A stretch of DNA of 64,000 bases, taken from assembly GCA_012861695.1 (NCBI GenBank), contig JAAOOA010000033.1, forward strand, positions 11,028,325 to 11,092,324. Direction: 5' to 3'. This stretch comes from Trematomus loennbergii (Eukaryota; Chordata; Actinopteri; Perciformes; Nototheniidae). The notes below the pieces were generated by a model. That model searched no databases, was not told where the DNA came from, and saw only the letters and a list, made by a program, of their open reading frames with translations. The position numbers and the translations under genes were made by a program. The stretch's first letter is position 1. The number at the start of each line of letters is the position of its first letter. Positions 23,101-35,600 of the stretch are shown here, piece after piece.

Positions 23101-26100
23101 AGTTCTGCCTACAAAATACTTAAACAGTAACCAGACAGTGCTACTATCAATAGCAAAGACAAAACATCCTAAAGTAGGATTATTTATGAATGAAACTATT
23201 CTGCAGAAATATATTATAGAAGAAATAAGGGGTTCCTTTTCCCAACACATTTACAAATCGGATATGAATGAAAGCTAAACATCTGGGAATGCACATTCAG
23301 GTCAGTGCTAGACAGCTGTCGTGCTGCACACAGACCTTTGGTGCAGCGTATCCTCATGACGGCCTCGAAGCCGATCTTCCTGGTTAAGTATCTCTTCAGA
23401 TCCTTCTGGAAGCACTCCACCAAAGCGGGGTTGCGCTGGTGATGGTAGGATGGGTAGTAGTAAACAGTCCCTGCAGAGTATCTGGATATGCAGCCTGCGA
23501 AAGGGAAGCAACACAAGAAAATATTTATTGGCCGTTTTAAGTATAGATTTACAACCCTACACACTGTCTCCACCTTTTGAGAAACTTGTTTTGTTTCCAG
23601 CTTCTGTCTCTGACCTACAATATATAAAGACGTTTTTCACCTATTTTATAGACTGATAACCTTTTTTTTTTTTTTTTTAGCCCGAACGGGCCGTCTCCAC
23701 AGCAGCGTTAAAAAAATCTTGAAACGCTTCTGCCCATTCACTTTGAATGGGATGACGTCACTTTCCCTCACTTTTCGCCGAAATGCATTGTGGGCAGGCG
23801 AGCGGAGATTCTCAGGATTTTCAAGATTCAAAGTTGAACAATGTTCAACTTTTGAAGCTGAGGTGGAAGCGGCAGCCAATCAAATCCTGTGTACGCAAAT
23901 CTGGCAGTTCAAGCTCTAGCCAATCAAACGGCGTGTATGCTGGGAGAGACATACCGCAGGTCATTTCCTTATATTCCAAAAAATGGAGGAGAAATTAGCG
24001 GTAGCGAATCAATCACCCGGTGCTTTATGACCAGACCTACCGGGATATAAACCGGAGGAGCCAGGCATGGAGGGAGGTGGCAGAGACAGTGGTATGTTTT
24101 CGCCTGTTTTGGGGAGTTTATATCCAGTTTACTTCGGGCTTTTTGGCTTCGTATGTCGCGGGCGGGAGATTCATGTGATTGGTTGATTGCAAAAAAATCC
24201 CCAGCCTCAGATACGCCCACCTCCAAGATTTTTTTAACACTGCTGTGGAGACGGTCCGTTAGTGTTTTGAAACACTAAAAACAAAAGCACTTTTATCTAG
24301 AAAATAAGGCCCGTGGTTGCTATAAGCCTAAAATGAGTTCAAAATCCTCCTATAAGAAACACATCATGATTTGTCGCATAAACGTTGAATGTAAACTAGG
24401 CATTCAAAAACTAAATTGCAACATTTCAGTTGTTCTCTTCACCTTCTATCTATTTAGTGCAAGACTTACCGAGCGATGCCAGGTCGCAGTACTGAGAGCT
24501 GAGCAGGAACAGGTCCACCGACACCTGCTGGCCGGAGCAGTCCAGAGCCAGCTTCTTGTAGAAGTCTGTCGCTGGGGATAAGTGCTGGATATCCTGAGGG
24601 AAAACACACCATGTAGAACCAAAATTGAAAATCCTGATTACCCAAAATAAGGCGAAATCACAACATTTTTTAATACTTTTTTGTAGAAAAAGACTTGGCT
24701 TCAAGACTCCCCTCTGAATCTAGGCCTTTAAATTAAAGAAGAACACAAACGTTCCCGTTACTTTCCATAATTAAGTGATTGCTCGGTCAGGGTTGTTTTT
24801 GAGTGCAGTTAAAAGTCTAGCTAGAATTTCAATGTAAATGTGAAACGATCAATCAAAAAACAATAATAAATCACTCAGATTACTTTTTAAGTCAAAGTTG
24901 TTCTTCTAACCCGGTAGACATAGGCTTGTATATTTTATTCCTTTTAAAGACAATTGTATATTTCAATTTGATGAATATATCACTGATATTTGGAGTTTTT
25001 ACCATACTACCACAATGCTGCTGTAGAATATACGTCTCTTTAATCAATCACTTTCCATCTGTGTTTCTCTTACCTTGGCAGATGCCCGTTGGTTGGGGTC
25101 TTCTCTGGATTGAAGGGCCCCCACACCGAGGTTAGGCAGCTGGGTCTGAAAGATGGTCATGCGCCCTCCGGTGGGCGACAGCAGCTTGAAGGCTGCTTGC
25201 AGAGCTGAACCCAGGGCAGACTGGGTCTCCATTGTCTTTTGAAACAAAGTGGGGAGGCTCTTCAGCAGATCCTGCACAAGCTGAAAAACAAAATAAAAGG
25301 GAATGAGTCGAGTGTTTGAGTCACATGGACAGTACCTACAGTGAGTGTCAAGCTTAACATTCATAAATAAGACAAAATGACAAGGATTTGAGTGATAATC
25401 TACATCAGGGTTATTCAATTGGCGGCCCGCGGGCCCAATCCGGCCCCGGGGTGATATTTACTGGCCCTTTGAGTATAATGTTAATGTAATTTTTTTTTGG
25501 GCCAGAGTGCCTTTATTCCAGAGAGGGTGTTCAATTGAGAGATAGAGGGGAAGACATTGCCTGAAAACTTCGGCGGGCTCGGGTTTCGAACCCACCTACT
25601 AGCTACTGTAGTGACAACTCCCGTCATTTATTGCATCTCTGCGTGAGTGATTAGATAATTTCACCTAAATTAAATTAAATCAAATCAAATTATGTTGATG
25701 TTAATTAGTTTCACATGTAGGCCTACTGAGTTCTGAACTTGCCATTTAGATCTATAAAGGCCTTGGGGCTATGTTGTTTGATTTAATTAAACACAATATA
25801 TGCACTCCACTATGCTGTTGTAGTATTTACTGTATCTGAAGCTCTTAATATGATTGCTCATATTTCAAGCCATCTTTTTCCCGGCCCCTTGCTTTGGATC
25901 ATTTTCATCAACCGGCCCCCAATCCAAACTAATTGAATAGCCCTGATCTACATAATATTCACTTCAACAAAACACCTGATATTTTCTTACCTCTTTGCAT
26001 TCATTGAGGTTTACTAGAAGGCTGTCTGGTGTTGGTAAAAAGATATCTGTGGGGGTCAAAAGTACATATTTAAAACTCTAATATCATAGCAGTGATATAG

Positions 26101-29100
26101 ACAGATGTTCAAGTGCAGAAACCATGAAGAAATTAATAAATGAACACATAATAACAAAAAACAACCCTCTTCATGGTTGTATGCTTCTTCCAACTAATTG
26201 AGTTGCATCATTAAACTCTTAAAAAAAATTAGGTGATTATGATGATTCCGGTACATTTTGAAAGATTTTCACCAAAAACAGAAAAACAACAGTCTACCCA
26301 AAAAGAACAGTGATCTCTTGATAGCTTTTACATTTATTAGTGTCACTGTCTGATGCGCCTCACCTTCGATGTCCGACACGATGAGCATCTGAGGCTGTGA
26401 GAGTCCCTCCTGGAGGTTGTAGAAGTGGATGGTGCTGTCAAAGGTGATGAAACCTACCTTTGTCCGAGAGTCTCCAGGAAGCCTGGCACACAAACAAACA
26501 AAAACCTTAACGGAGCAAACTTAAAGTTATTTGTGTGCCATGTTTTGGCAAAATCAAGTGTATTTATAACCGATAAGAAATAACTTATACTCAGAAAAGA
26601 ATGTGTGTAATCTACATATGACATTTTAAACAATTAAGCGAAATGTGTGTGTTGGCCCACTGTACAGTTTAAAAGCACTGTTGATTTTCTTAAATAATAA
26701 AATGCCCCTGCTCTCTTTCAACATTTATAACACCTGGAAATGAAATGCTGTACATACGCATTGATGTTTTCCAGCATTGACTGGCAGAACACATTCAGGT
26801 AGCCTGTTTCCACTGCATTGTGGGATACGTCAAGAACGAAGAGGTAAGCTGCAGGCTGGGGGGGCCTCAGCTGTGTAAATCAAGGCACATAAAGTAAGTC
26901 AAGATCGATGAAAACACAGCATCACAATTATATATAGTTTGGGTCTGTGAACTAAAATGGAAATGAGCTATTCATGAACAATTAACAGAGCATGCAGATA
27001 ACTGTGTTCCTAAACAACATTAATGTCAATAAAACCGGTTGAAACCTACCATGTATTCTGAAGGAGCAATGAACTCGATGGTGGCGTTCTGGACCTCGGG
27101 TCTTTTGTGAGGCTCTCCGTACGATCTGCTGACTGGGTTGTACATAAACTCCTCTGGAACTAGACACATACACAACAGTTAGTGAGGTTTAGGTATGAAA
27201 CAGTTCCCTGTAGTTTGACTGTAATTCTATTCTCAACCATGAGCGTGAAGGACCCAAAGAAAACACGTGCAAAACTGATATCAATATTATCATCATATCA
27301 TATCATTGGATACTTGTTTATCGAATCCAGTATTTTCACTGACAGTGGTTCTTTCAGATGATCGTATCTGAAAGACCTCACCCCCTTTCTTACCATCATT
27401 GACCCGATGACACAGGTTGCACTTCCACCTCCTCTGGTCCAGGAACGAGACGAAGGGGTTGATGTAGGTTCTGCAGGACCGACACCGGACGATGGTGCTG
27501 GATGTCACCACAGGAAGCTGCTGCAAGGAGACCGCAGAACAAAAGGAAACTGTGTGAGAAGGGCCTCTAGGCAAACTCATTTCTTGTAACTGGTATTTAA
27601 ACAAAGTCAAAGTTGTCCTCAATTATCCGGGAAAAAACACAAATTCATTCCGACTGATTATTTAGTCAAAACCTTTTTCTTAGAAATGTGTTATGAACAT
27701 TTGCAGTGTTTAATCAGTAAAAGTAGGAGATATAGTCATCTAAATATAAGGAACATAACTGAAGATGAAGATAATTTTTGTAAAAGTATGTGTCCTCCTC
27801 TTGAGGACACATACTTTCACGTTAATACAATAAAACATATACAGATTACACCTCAATTTGCTGCGTGGTTCTTAAATCATTTAGCCACAGTAATAACTTC
27901 CACATTAAAAATGACCCTTGTGAAAAGGTATCACTTGCTGTTAAGGAAATGTATGTATATTACTCACTTTCCTAAACCAGTAGGAGTATTTTTCCTTCAC
28001 ATTCTAAAGCCTGGTTTAACTCGTGCCAGAAAATGTGTTTTTCCCAGGGATGAATGTAGTTAGGTTTACCATGTTCCTCTAAATCCATTACCCCGAAAAC
28101 AGGTTATATGTTTACATGACTGCTAATTAATAATGTTATGATAGAGAGCCAAATAAAGACATTATTTCAGTTGATGACTGATGTGTGCAGAATAAATATT
28201 AGAGAGGGTTGTTACCGAGAGGTCTTTGAAGGGGTGGAGCATCAGGCCCAGCGGCATCTTAGCTTTATTGAGCAGCGACTGAGTCTGAGGGATGCTAGTC
28301 AGCGTGCTACGAAAAACCCTGGAGAAACACAAACAGAGTTTCATAGTTACTTTCACTGCATGCAGAGATCATGTTCAGTATTTCACAAGCTTAAAACTGG
28401 TTTTCTAGAAACAATTTATCCAAGAACTTGGGCAACATTTGCAAGTGACAAATTATATGACAATTAATAATATCATTGTGTGATTATTATTTGCTAATGT
28501 ATATTTATATTTACTACTTCTCACACTTCTTGGCTAAGCTTGGGAAAATTCCTTATTACGAAGATTTGTTGCAATGTTGTTAGTTACAGTCTATGTGCAC
28601 CAACAGCATGACCTTTAACTCAGTTGAACTGAGAATATCCTGATGGCCTCCCTAACTTCCAGAATGCTCCTTTCATTATCATCAAGCTTTACCCCTCCCT
28701 TTCTCCTCTCTCTCTGTGTTTAAATATGCAACCCAAATTATATTCTTCAACAAAGACAGCTGAATGGTTTGATTCTCTATCCACATTTGATAAATAAATT
28801 CCCGCCACAATTGATAGCGTCTCTCAGTATTCCTCCATGGCTTACTCTGGGTTGCAGTTGATCTTCTGCAGGTCCTGTGGAAGGCAGGGTGTCGGAGGGG
28901 GGGTGGGGCTCGGGGTAGCAGGTTCCTCTCCTGCAGGAGGTTGACCACCCTCAGGGACTCTGGGGTGTTGGACTGGAGGCTCATGGCTGCCAGGGACGGG
29001 CTCAGCTGGGTGGGTCCGGGGCCACCAGGCGGCTTAGAGAAGAGAAAAATAAAATACTTAGTTAATCTATTTAAAAAAACGTATGAATGTGAAATCCTTT

Positions 29101-29592
29101 AGCATGGATGGCAACCCATGCTTTGATTGCCTGTTATATGTATTCATTGCCTCAGAATCTGAGCCCATTAAAGGTCCCATGACATGGCCATTTCTACTGA
29201 TCATAATTCCATTGTTGAGGTATACTAAAATAGATTTATATTGTGCAATATTCCAAAATCACATTGGTTTCTCATACAGCATCTCTGTATAGTATGTGTA
29301 TTCACTCTCTGTCCTAAACGGCTTGTTGGAGCTCCTGCCCCCCCTCCCTATGAGCCCAGTGTGCTCTGATTGGTCAGCTCGCCCACTCTGTTCTGATGAG
29401 TCCACCACCGTTACAGCGGAACATCAGTGATTATGTGTTACAATGGCGTTAGCTTGGCCGGAAAACACACACCCGCAGCCTGGCTGTGGGTCTATGTGTG
29501 TGCTCGGACCGGGCCGGGCCTCGCCATGTCCCGCTGTCTCAGGCTGAGAAATCCACGGAGCTGCAGCTGAGAAAAATAAGGCTGAGAGAGAG

Positions 29593-29675
<83 letters not shown>

Positions 29676-32600
29676 AGCTCCACGGATTGGTCCATTTGCA
29701 TCATCACTTGGTTCCCGGAATCTTTTTTTTTTTTAAATAAAAATCTCCAACGAGGCGTTCTGGGGCAGCATAGACAGGTATTTTCTGTGTTAGAGTTTTA
29801 CTCGCTACAGGATGTACTTTGCAGACCATTTACATGCATTAAAAGCTACATAACACACAAGGGGATGGGTAATAACCAGAAAAGCATGACATGGGACCTT
29901 TAAAGCCAAAACATCACAAGACCTAATGTTTCCTCTAGCATCTTATCTAATCACAATGAAGCCATATTTATGTTATACAGTTATGGATGACACTCTCCAT
30001 CATATGTTATTGAATAAAGGAACAAAGATGTATTAGTCCGATACATCAGCAAAACAAATGAAGCCATGATTTGCCTTTTTTTAAATACATTAAAACGTCC
30101 TTTGGTTGCGTAAACAATGCAAGTATATCACGTGACAATAAAGCAAAGGTTATGTAATGCTGCTCCTCCTTTTGTCAACTTTGCCTCTACAAATTCTCAG
30201 AAGTGATATCTTAACGACAGCTTGAGGGAACACTTTTTGTTTAACAGTTTTAGTTTGAGCTTCAGGCTCAGGAAACATCGAAGACCGTGTCAGCCAAGGA
30301 CAGAGCCTGATGAGAGAAAAGGCCGAGGAGCGACAGCCAGCGGCAGAGGCAGAGAAACTACCAGAGTATGCTGAACAGAGGAATGAAAATAGGGCAGGGT
30401 CTCTACAAACACAAACACTGCCACACATTTCTAGACTAGTGGATTCATGAGGGGGATTATTCTACATATTGTTTTTAGTAGAACATTTTTTTTTATTGTG
30501 CATTTAATGTTTCCAAAGGCTTAGATCGACAAGGGACTCTTGCCTGTCTAGAAGGTGAAACGCTACGACACAAATGGTAGAGCATTTAGTTCCATACCGT
30601 TATGGATGAGCTGACGAACAGCACTTGTGAAATGCTCTAACGGTCTTTACATGGCTGGGACTCACTTGCTGGTACGGCTGATGTGCTTGAGTGTAAGGCT
30701 GCGTGGCGGCCTGCAGCGCAGGGTGCATGGGTGGGGGGGCGTTGTGAGGAGCCGGGGTGTTCTGGTACCCAGGGGGGAGGGAGGGGTAGTGGCCCAAGTG
30801 CCGACCCGGTGGACCGTGCTGAGGCATGCCAGCTGTAAAAGAAAAGAGAACAGAAATAAGGTCAGCTTTGCCCTCTGGATTATATTTCATCATATAGTAT
30901 ACTTGTCCAAACACTGCAAGTGGGGAGAAGCTTTGAAAGCCAGCTTCGTAATCAGACTGTAAATGGGGTTTGGGTGAAATAATCTAATATGTCGCAGAAA
31001 ATGGCCTTACCCATTTTGTTGTCAACATGATTATGGCTGTTTGATGCTTGTGGGCCATTGCCAGCCATGGTTCCTGTTGCAAAACAAACACAGATGTGAT
31101 GTGAATAATTTTAGTGACACTTTCGCCATTTCTATCCCAGTGGGCTAACCGCGGCGGGCGATGGAAATGGAATGATCTGTTTTACAGTAAAAAAATAGAG
31201 AAGACACAATAAAGTAATGAAGCAAAACAACAAAACTAATGACGACGCAGATGATGGGAATTGATGTATGGTGTTTTAAAGAAATATGAATACTTCTGTC
31301 TTTCTAGGATGTTTATTTATATGGGATATCCGGTAGGAATGGAGGAAAGATAGGCAAACAACCTACAAACAGGAAATACGTTACCAGGGATGCACTGATA
31401 CTATAAAAATACTGTTTACATTTTATTTAAAATACATATTAAAGAGATCAAAGCAAAAGATATTGACCAATTTGTGTTAACGTATTCTCTGCTGCAGATT
31501 GGAGCTCTATACGCTTATTCAGCAGAGATCCATTATTTGGTGTCAACTTTGATGTAAATAACAAAGAATTAGTGCATCCCCAGATACAATGGCCAACAGC
31601 ACAGAGAGGACAGGATGGGCATTATAGCACTGACACTAACAGCTACAGACAGATTAAGCCACACCTGGACATTCAATATCCCCGTCCTGGCAGTCGGGCT
31701 CAGTGGGGGGCAAAGTGCTGTTAACGGCACCCCCACACTGAGCTGGCATGTAGAGAAAGGAGGGGAGAACAACAGAAGGGTATCAGATTTAGAAAAACAA
31801 AACAAAAATGATGCTTATAAACAAGACATACAGTTTCAGACTCAGCGCTGACATCTGATTTCACAATCAACACGGACCAACAAAATGTTTGCACTCTACA
31901 GTGCGTAGAGTTACAAAAAAAAAAGTGATGTCGCCGTCTTTGTTGGTCGTCGTACCTGAGGACACAAAGCACCAAAATGTAACATCTCAAGATTTTAAAA
32001 ACCCTTACCATCGGCCCTGGGGGGTGGAGGTTTAGCATTGGCCATTGGCGGTCCAGTGGGAGGGGCTGTGGTTGGTGGTGGGCCTGTAGGTGGGGGGCCA
32101 TAGGATGCTCTGCTTGGTTGGTATGTGTTAGGAGCCATGGGATTCATAGGTGGTGGTGCCGTGCCTACAGAAAAAAAAAAAACAGTCATTCTTAGGGCTG
32201 CTAGTCAGATTTATTTACATATATTCAATATAGATTTTCGATTACTCTATTGATATTTCTGACAGATTAATTGAGCACCAGTTAACAATATAAAATGCGT
32301 AAAAAATTGTGAGAAATTACATGCAAATTTCAACAGAGAAAAAACAAATAATTGAATTTCAAACCAATTTTTTTGTTGCATTTTTGTTGGATAAAGGACT
32401 TTAACAACACATATCAAATAATCCTTTTACTTTAAACCTCCAATTGTTTTATAAATGATGAAACCCTTTCAACCAACATCCTCTATCATCTCAGACATTA
32501 ACATCAGTCATCCAGCATATAGAGTTAGGACTTTATGTCAACAACATTACTCTTATGTAAAACAAGAACACTCATGAACATGATATGTGGCAATACTGTG

Positions 32601-35600
32601 GTATTGTAGAAGAGATATAAGGCGTCGCTGTCTGATGGGTAACATTATTAGCTCAGAGTTAAGCCGACAACAGCTGGTGGCTCTGCTGACCCACAGCCAG
32701 TTAATGTCAGAACAGTGACAGCAACAGTCATGTTCATCTCCACCGACAAACCAGCCAATTCAGAGGTGTCTGGTCCCAAATAAACTCCTTTATTATCTTA
32801 TTGAGCAATAGTTTCACATTTTTATGAAAGATGTATGTACATTTTTGTATTCTTAATTGTTCCCTAAGGGCATGGTGGTTTTTGGCTGCAACTAACGATT
32901 ATTTTGATTGTCAATTAATCTGCCAAATAGTTTCTAGATTAATTTGAACATGTTTAGTTTTTTGGGGCTATATGATCTCCCCTTCCAGTTTTTCTAAGTC
33001 CAAGGGGATATCTTTAAATACCTTGTTTTATTAATCCAAAACCTAAATATATTCAGCTCTATAAAATATAAACAGGATATCTCCATATTTGAAACATTCC
33101 TGCATGAAAACATTATTAAACGATTGATCTATTCTCAAAATAGTTTGCGATTACTTTTCTGTTGCTCAACTAATGGAATCATCAACTAGCAGCTTCACTG
33201 TATAACCATGCACAATGGATGAGGCGGACTATTCTTACAGCAGTGACAGCAAATGGCAAGTACCAAGTATAACGCCAAACTATTATTTATATGGAAGATA
33301 TCATTTCAGAGACACAAGGCCTTGAAGGCTTATTTAGAGTAGGGAGTAGACTGAGATGAAGCTGAATGATAAGGACAAAAATGATAACCCTCTTTACTTC
33401 ACATTGTGCATTTCTTAATTTCATAACGGCACTGTGATAGGTTACATTTATCTGAATGCTTTTACTTAAAAACACTTTTTGATAACGTAGACTATAAAAC
33501 TCTAAGATTTGCTCAATTGAGCCAGAACTGTTCAAAAGATTATTCGTGCTGGTGCCAAAAATGCTTGACCTTTAAAAAATTGCTTGTGACATGGTGTTAC
33601 ATTTACAGTAAGAAAGCGCTCCACAGAGTAAACCACAAAGACACAATCATTCCTCCGGTGAGCTGCTTTCAATTGTCACCATTGTACTGGGCAGATATGC
33701 AGACTGGGCTGCTGGGGTAGAGGTAACTAAGATCAAGCAGGCTCTTCCAGTTAGGGGTGTTAATGTGAACAGCAATCTTTCGAGCCAATACCACCATAAC
33801 ATTTACAGATATGCATGAAACAGCCAGACTGAGGTCATCATGTGACCTCTGCTTCTATGCAGAAGTACTTCCCTGCCATAAGCTTTAAAAAAAAAAAAAA
33901 AAATCAAGGTTCCTTACAAAGTGCTATGACCAATCATTCAGACACTGTGACCGCAGATTGCAAAACCAAAGTCATACTTACTTCCTTCAGATAAAAAGTT
34001 ACTGAGATTCTCTACGAGTGGTCTTTTGTTTTCGACGCTGAGAGCTAAACACTTCTCAGTAGGGCTGTGCAATTAATCGTATTTTAATCGCAATTACAAT
34101 TTTGGCCTGCCACAATTACAAAAACAACATAATCGAAAAAAAACTATTATTTAGCTTTGCTAGGTTGTGACAGTGAACTACAACATATTTGATCTAATAA
34201 TTTTAGTCTAATTTATTTTTATTTATCATATTTATATATGTTTAGTAGCTTGTGGAAGTGCGCTCCAAAATATTTGTTGATCTTGTTTATTGGTATTTAT
34301 TATTTTGATATTATTTATTTAAATATATCATTTATTTAATTTATTTTTGTATTGGTTTTTCAGTTGAATTATACGTTCAGGGTAATCAACAGTTAAAAAG
34401 ATACTGTTCAAATTATTTGTTTTAAAGTTCAATAAATTGATGTTTTCAAAGTCAATGAATAATCGTATTTAATAATCGTGATATCAATTATTGACCAAAA
34501 TAATCGTGATTATGATTTTTGCCATAATCGAGCAGCCCTACTTCTCAGTATTTCAACAGTAGTTGTCAGAGAAAAGCTCTAACTTCTCACAGGGTGAAAT
34601 TAAACTACTAGCTGAATGAATCAAATGTTATGACTGCCCGTACGAATCATCTGTGGGATTTCTGTTAATATCACCAGTGGAAATAAAAAATGTTAGCAAT
34701 AAAATATTCCCCCTGAAATGAAATTAAGATGTTACTCTATAGAGTGGCGAAGTCACGCCCACCTACTTCCGGGTAATGGGACCTTATTTCGGAAAAATTA
34801 TGCATTGAAGTCAATGGGGAGAGAAAACTTATCTTTCGATCCCGTTTGAATTGTGCCATGAATTACACATTTGATGTTTGTCAATCTTAAAAAATAATTT
34901 CCATGTCAAAAAAGTCACAGTTTGTCGTAAAACTGTTGAAATATAAGACTATGAAAAATACGTAACTAGAAAGACTACAAATCCCAGAGTCGCGTAAGTG
35001 ATGTCACAATTGTTTTCCTCCACCATTCAGATACCTAAGATCAGCGCAATATAGATATAATCTATCTATATGGCGCTGGCTAAGATAAGATAACTTTAAC
35101 AAGATGCCTGTGTGCTTAGTACCAGGTTGTTCATACCAGCAATGGGTCCTGCTCGTTCTTTTGCTTCCCGTCTGATGAAAGGACCAGGAGTGGCTTGATC
35201 AAGTTAGCTACCTAGCTAGTAGCTAGCACGTTAGTTAGCATTACAGCCTTGTCATTTTTATTAGCCTTAACATGAAGTAACATTAAGTAACCCAAAATGT
35301 TAAACAGTAAGAGTAGTAGTCATATTTCGTGAACCCTTTGAATAGTACTGTCACCGGTGTGATCATTCTATAATACACCATTTAAGCCCGGGGGAGAAAT
35401 GCTAACGCTAACGCTAGCATCGGCGATCTTCTCTACTTCATGCTATCTGCACAAATGGTTGACATTAAACATGAAAACGACCAGGCAGTTCAGAGAGAAT
35501 CAAAGGAAGGCAGGCAGGCAGCTTTGCATGACATTCTTCAGGACGTGTTTCATTGTGGTGATAGTGAGGATAGTCAATCGCTTTGTTGACAAGACAGTAG

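Noticed and set aside
25580..25600. tRNA gene suggested by a B-box
   Set aside because: No A-box, acceptor stem or cloverleaf could be built around it.
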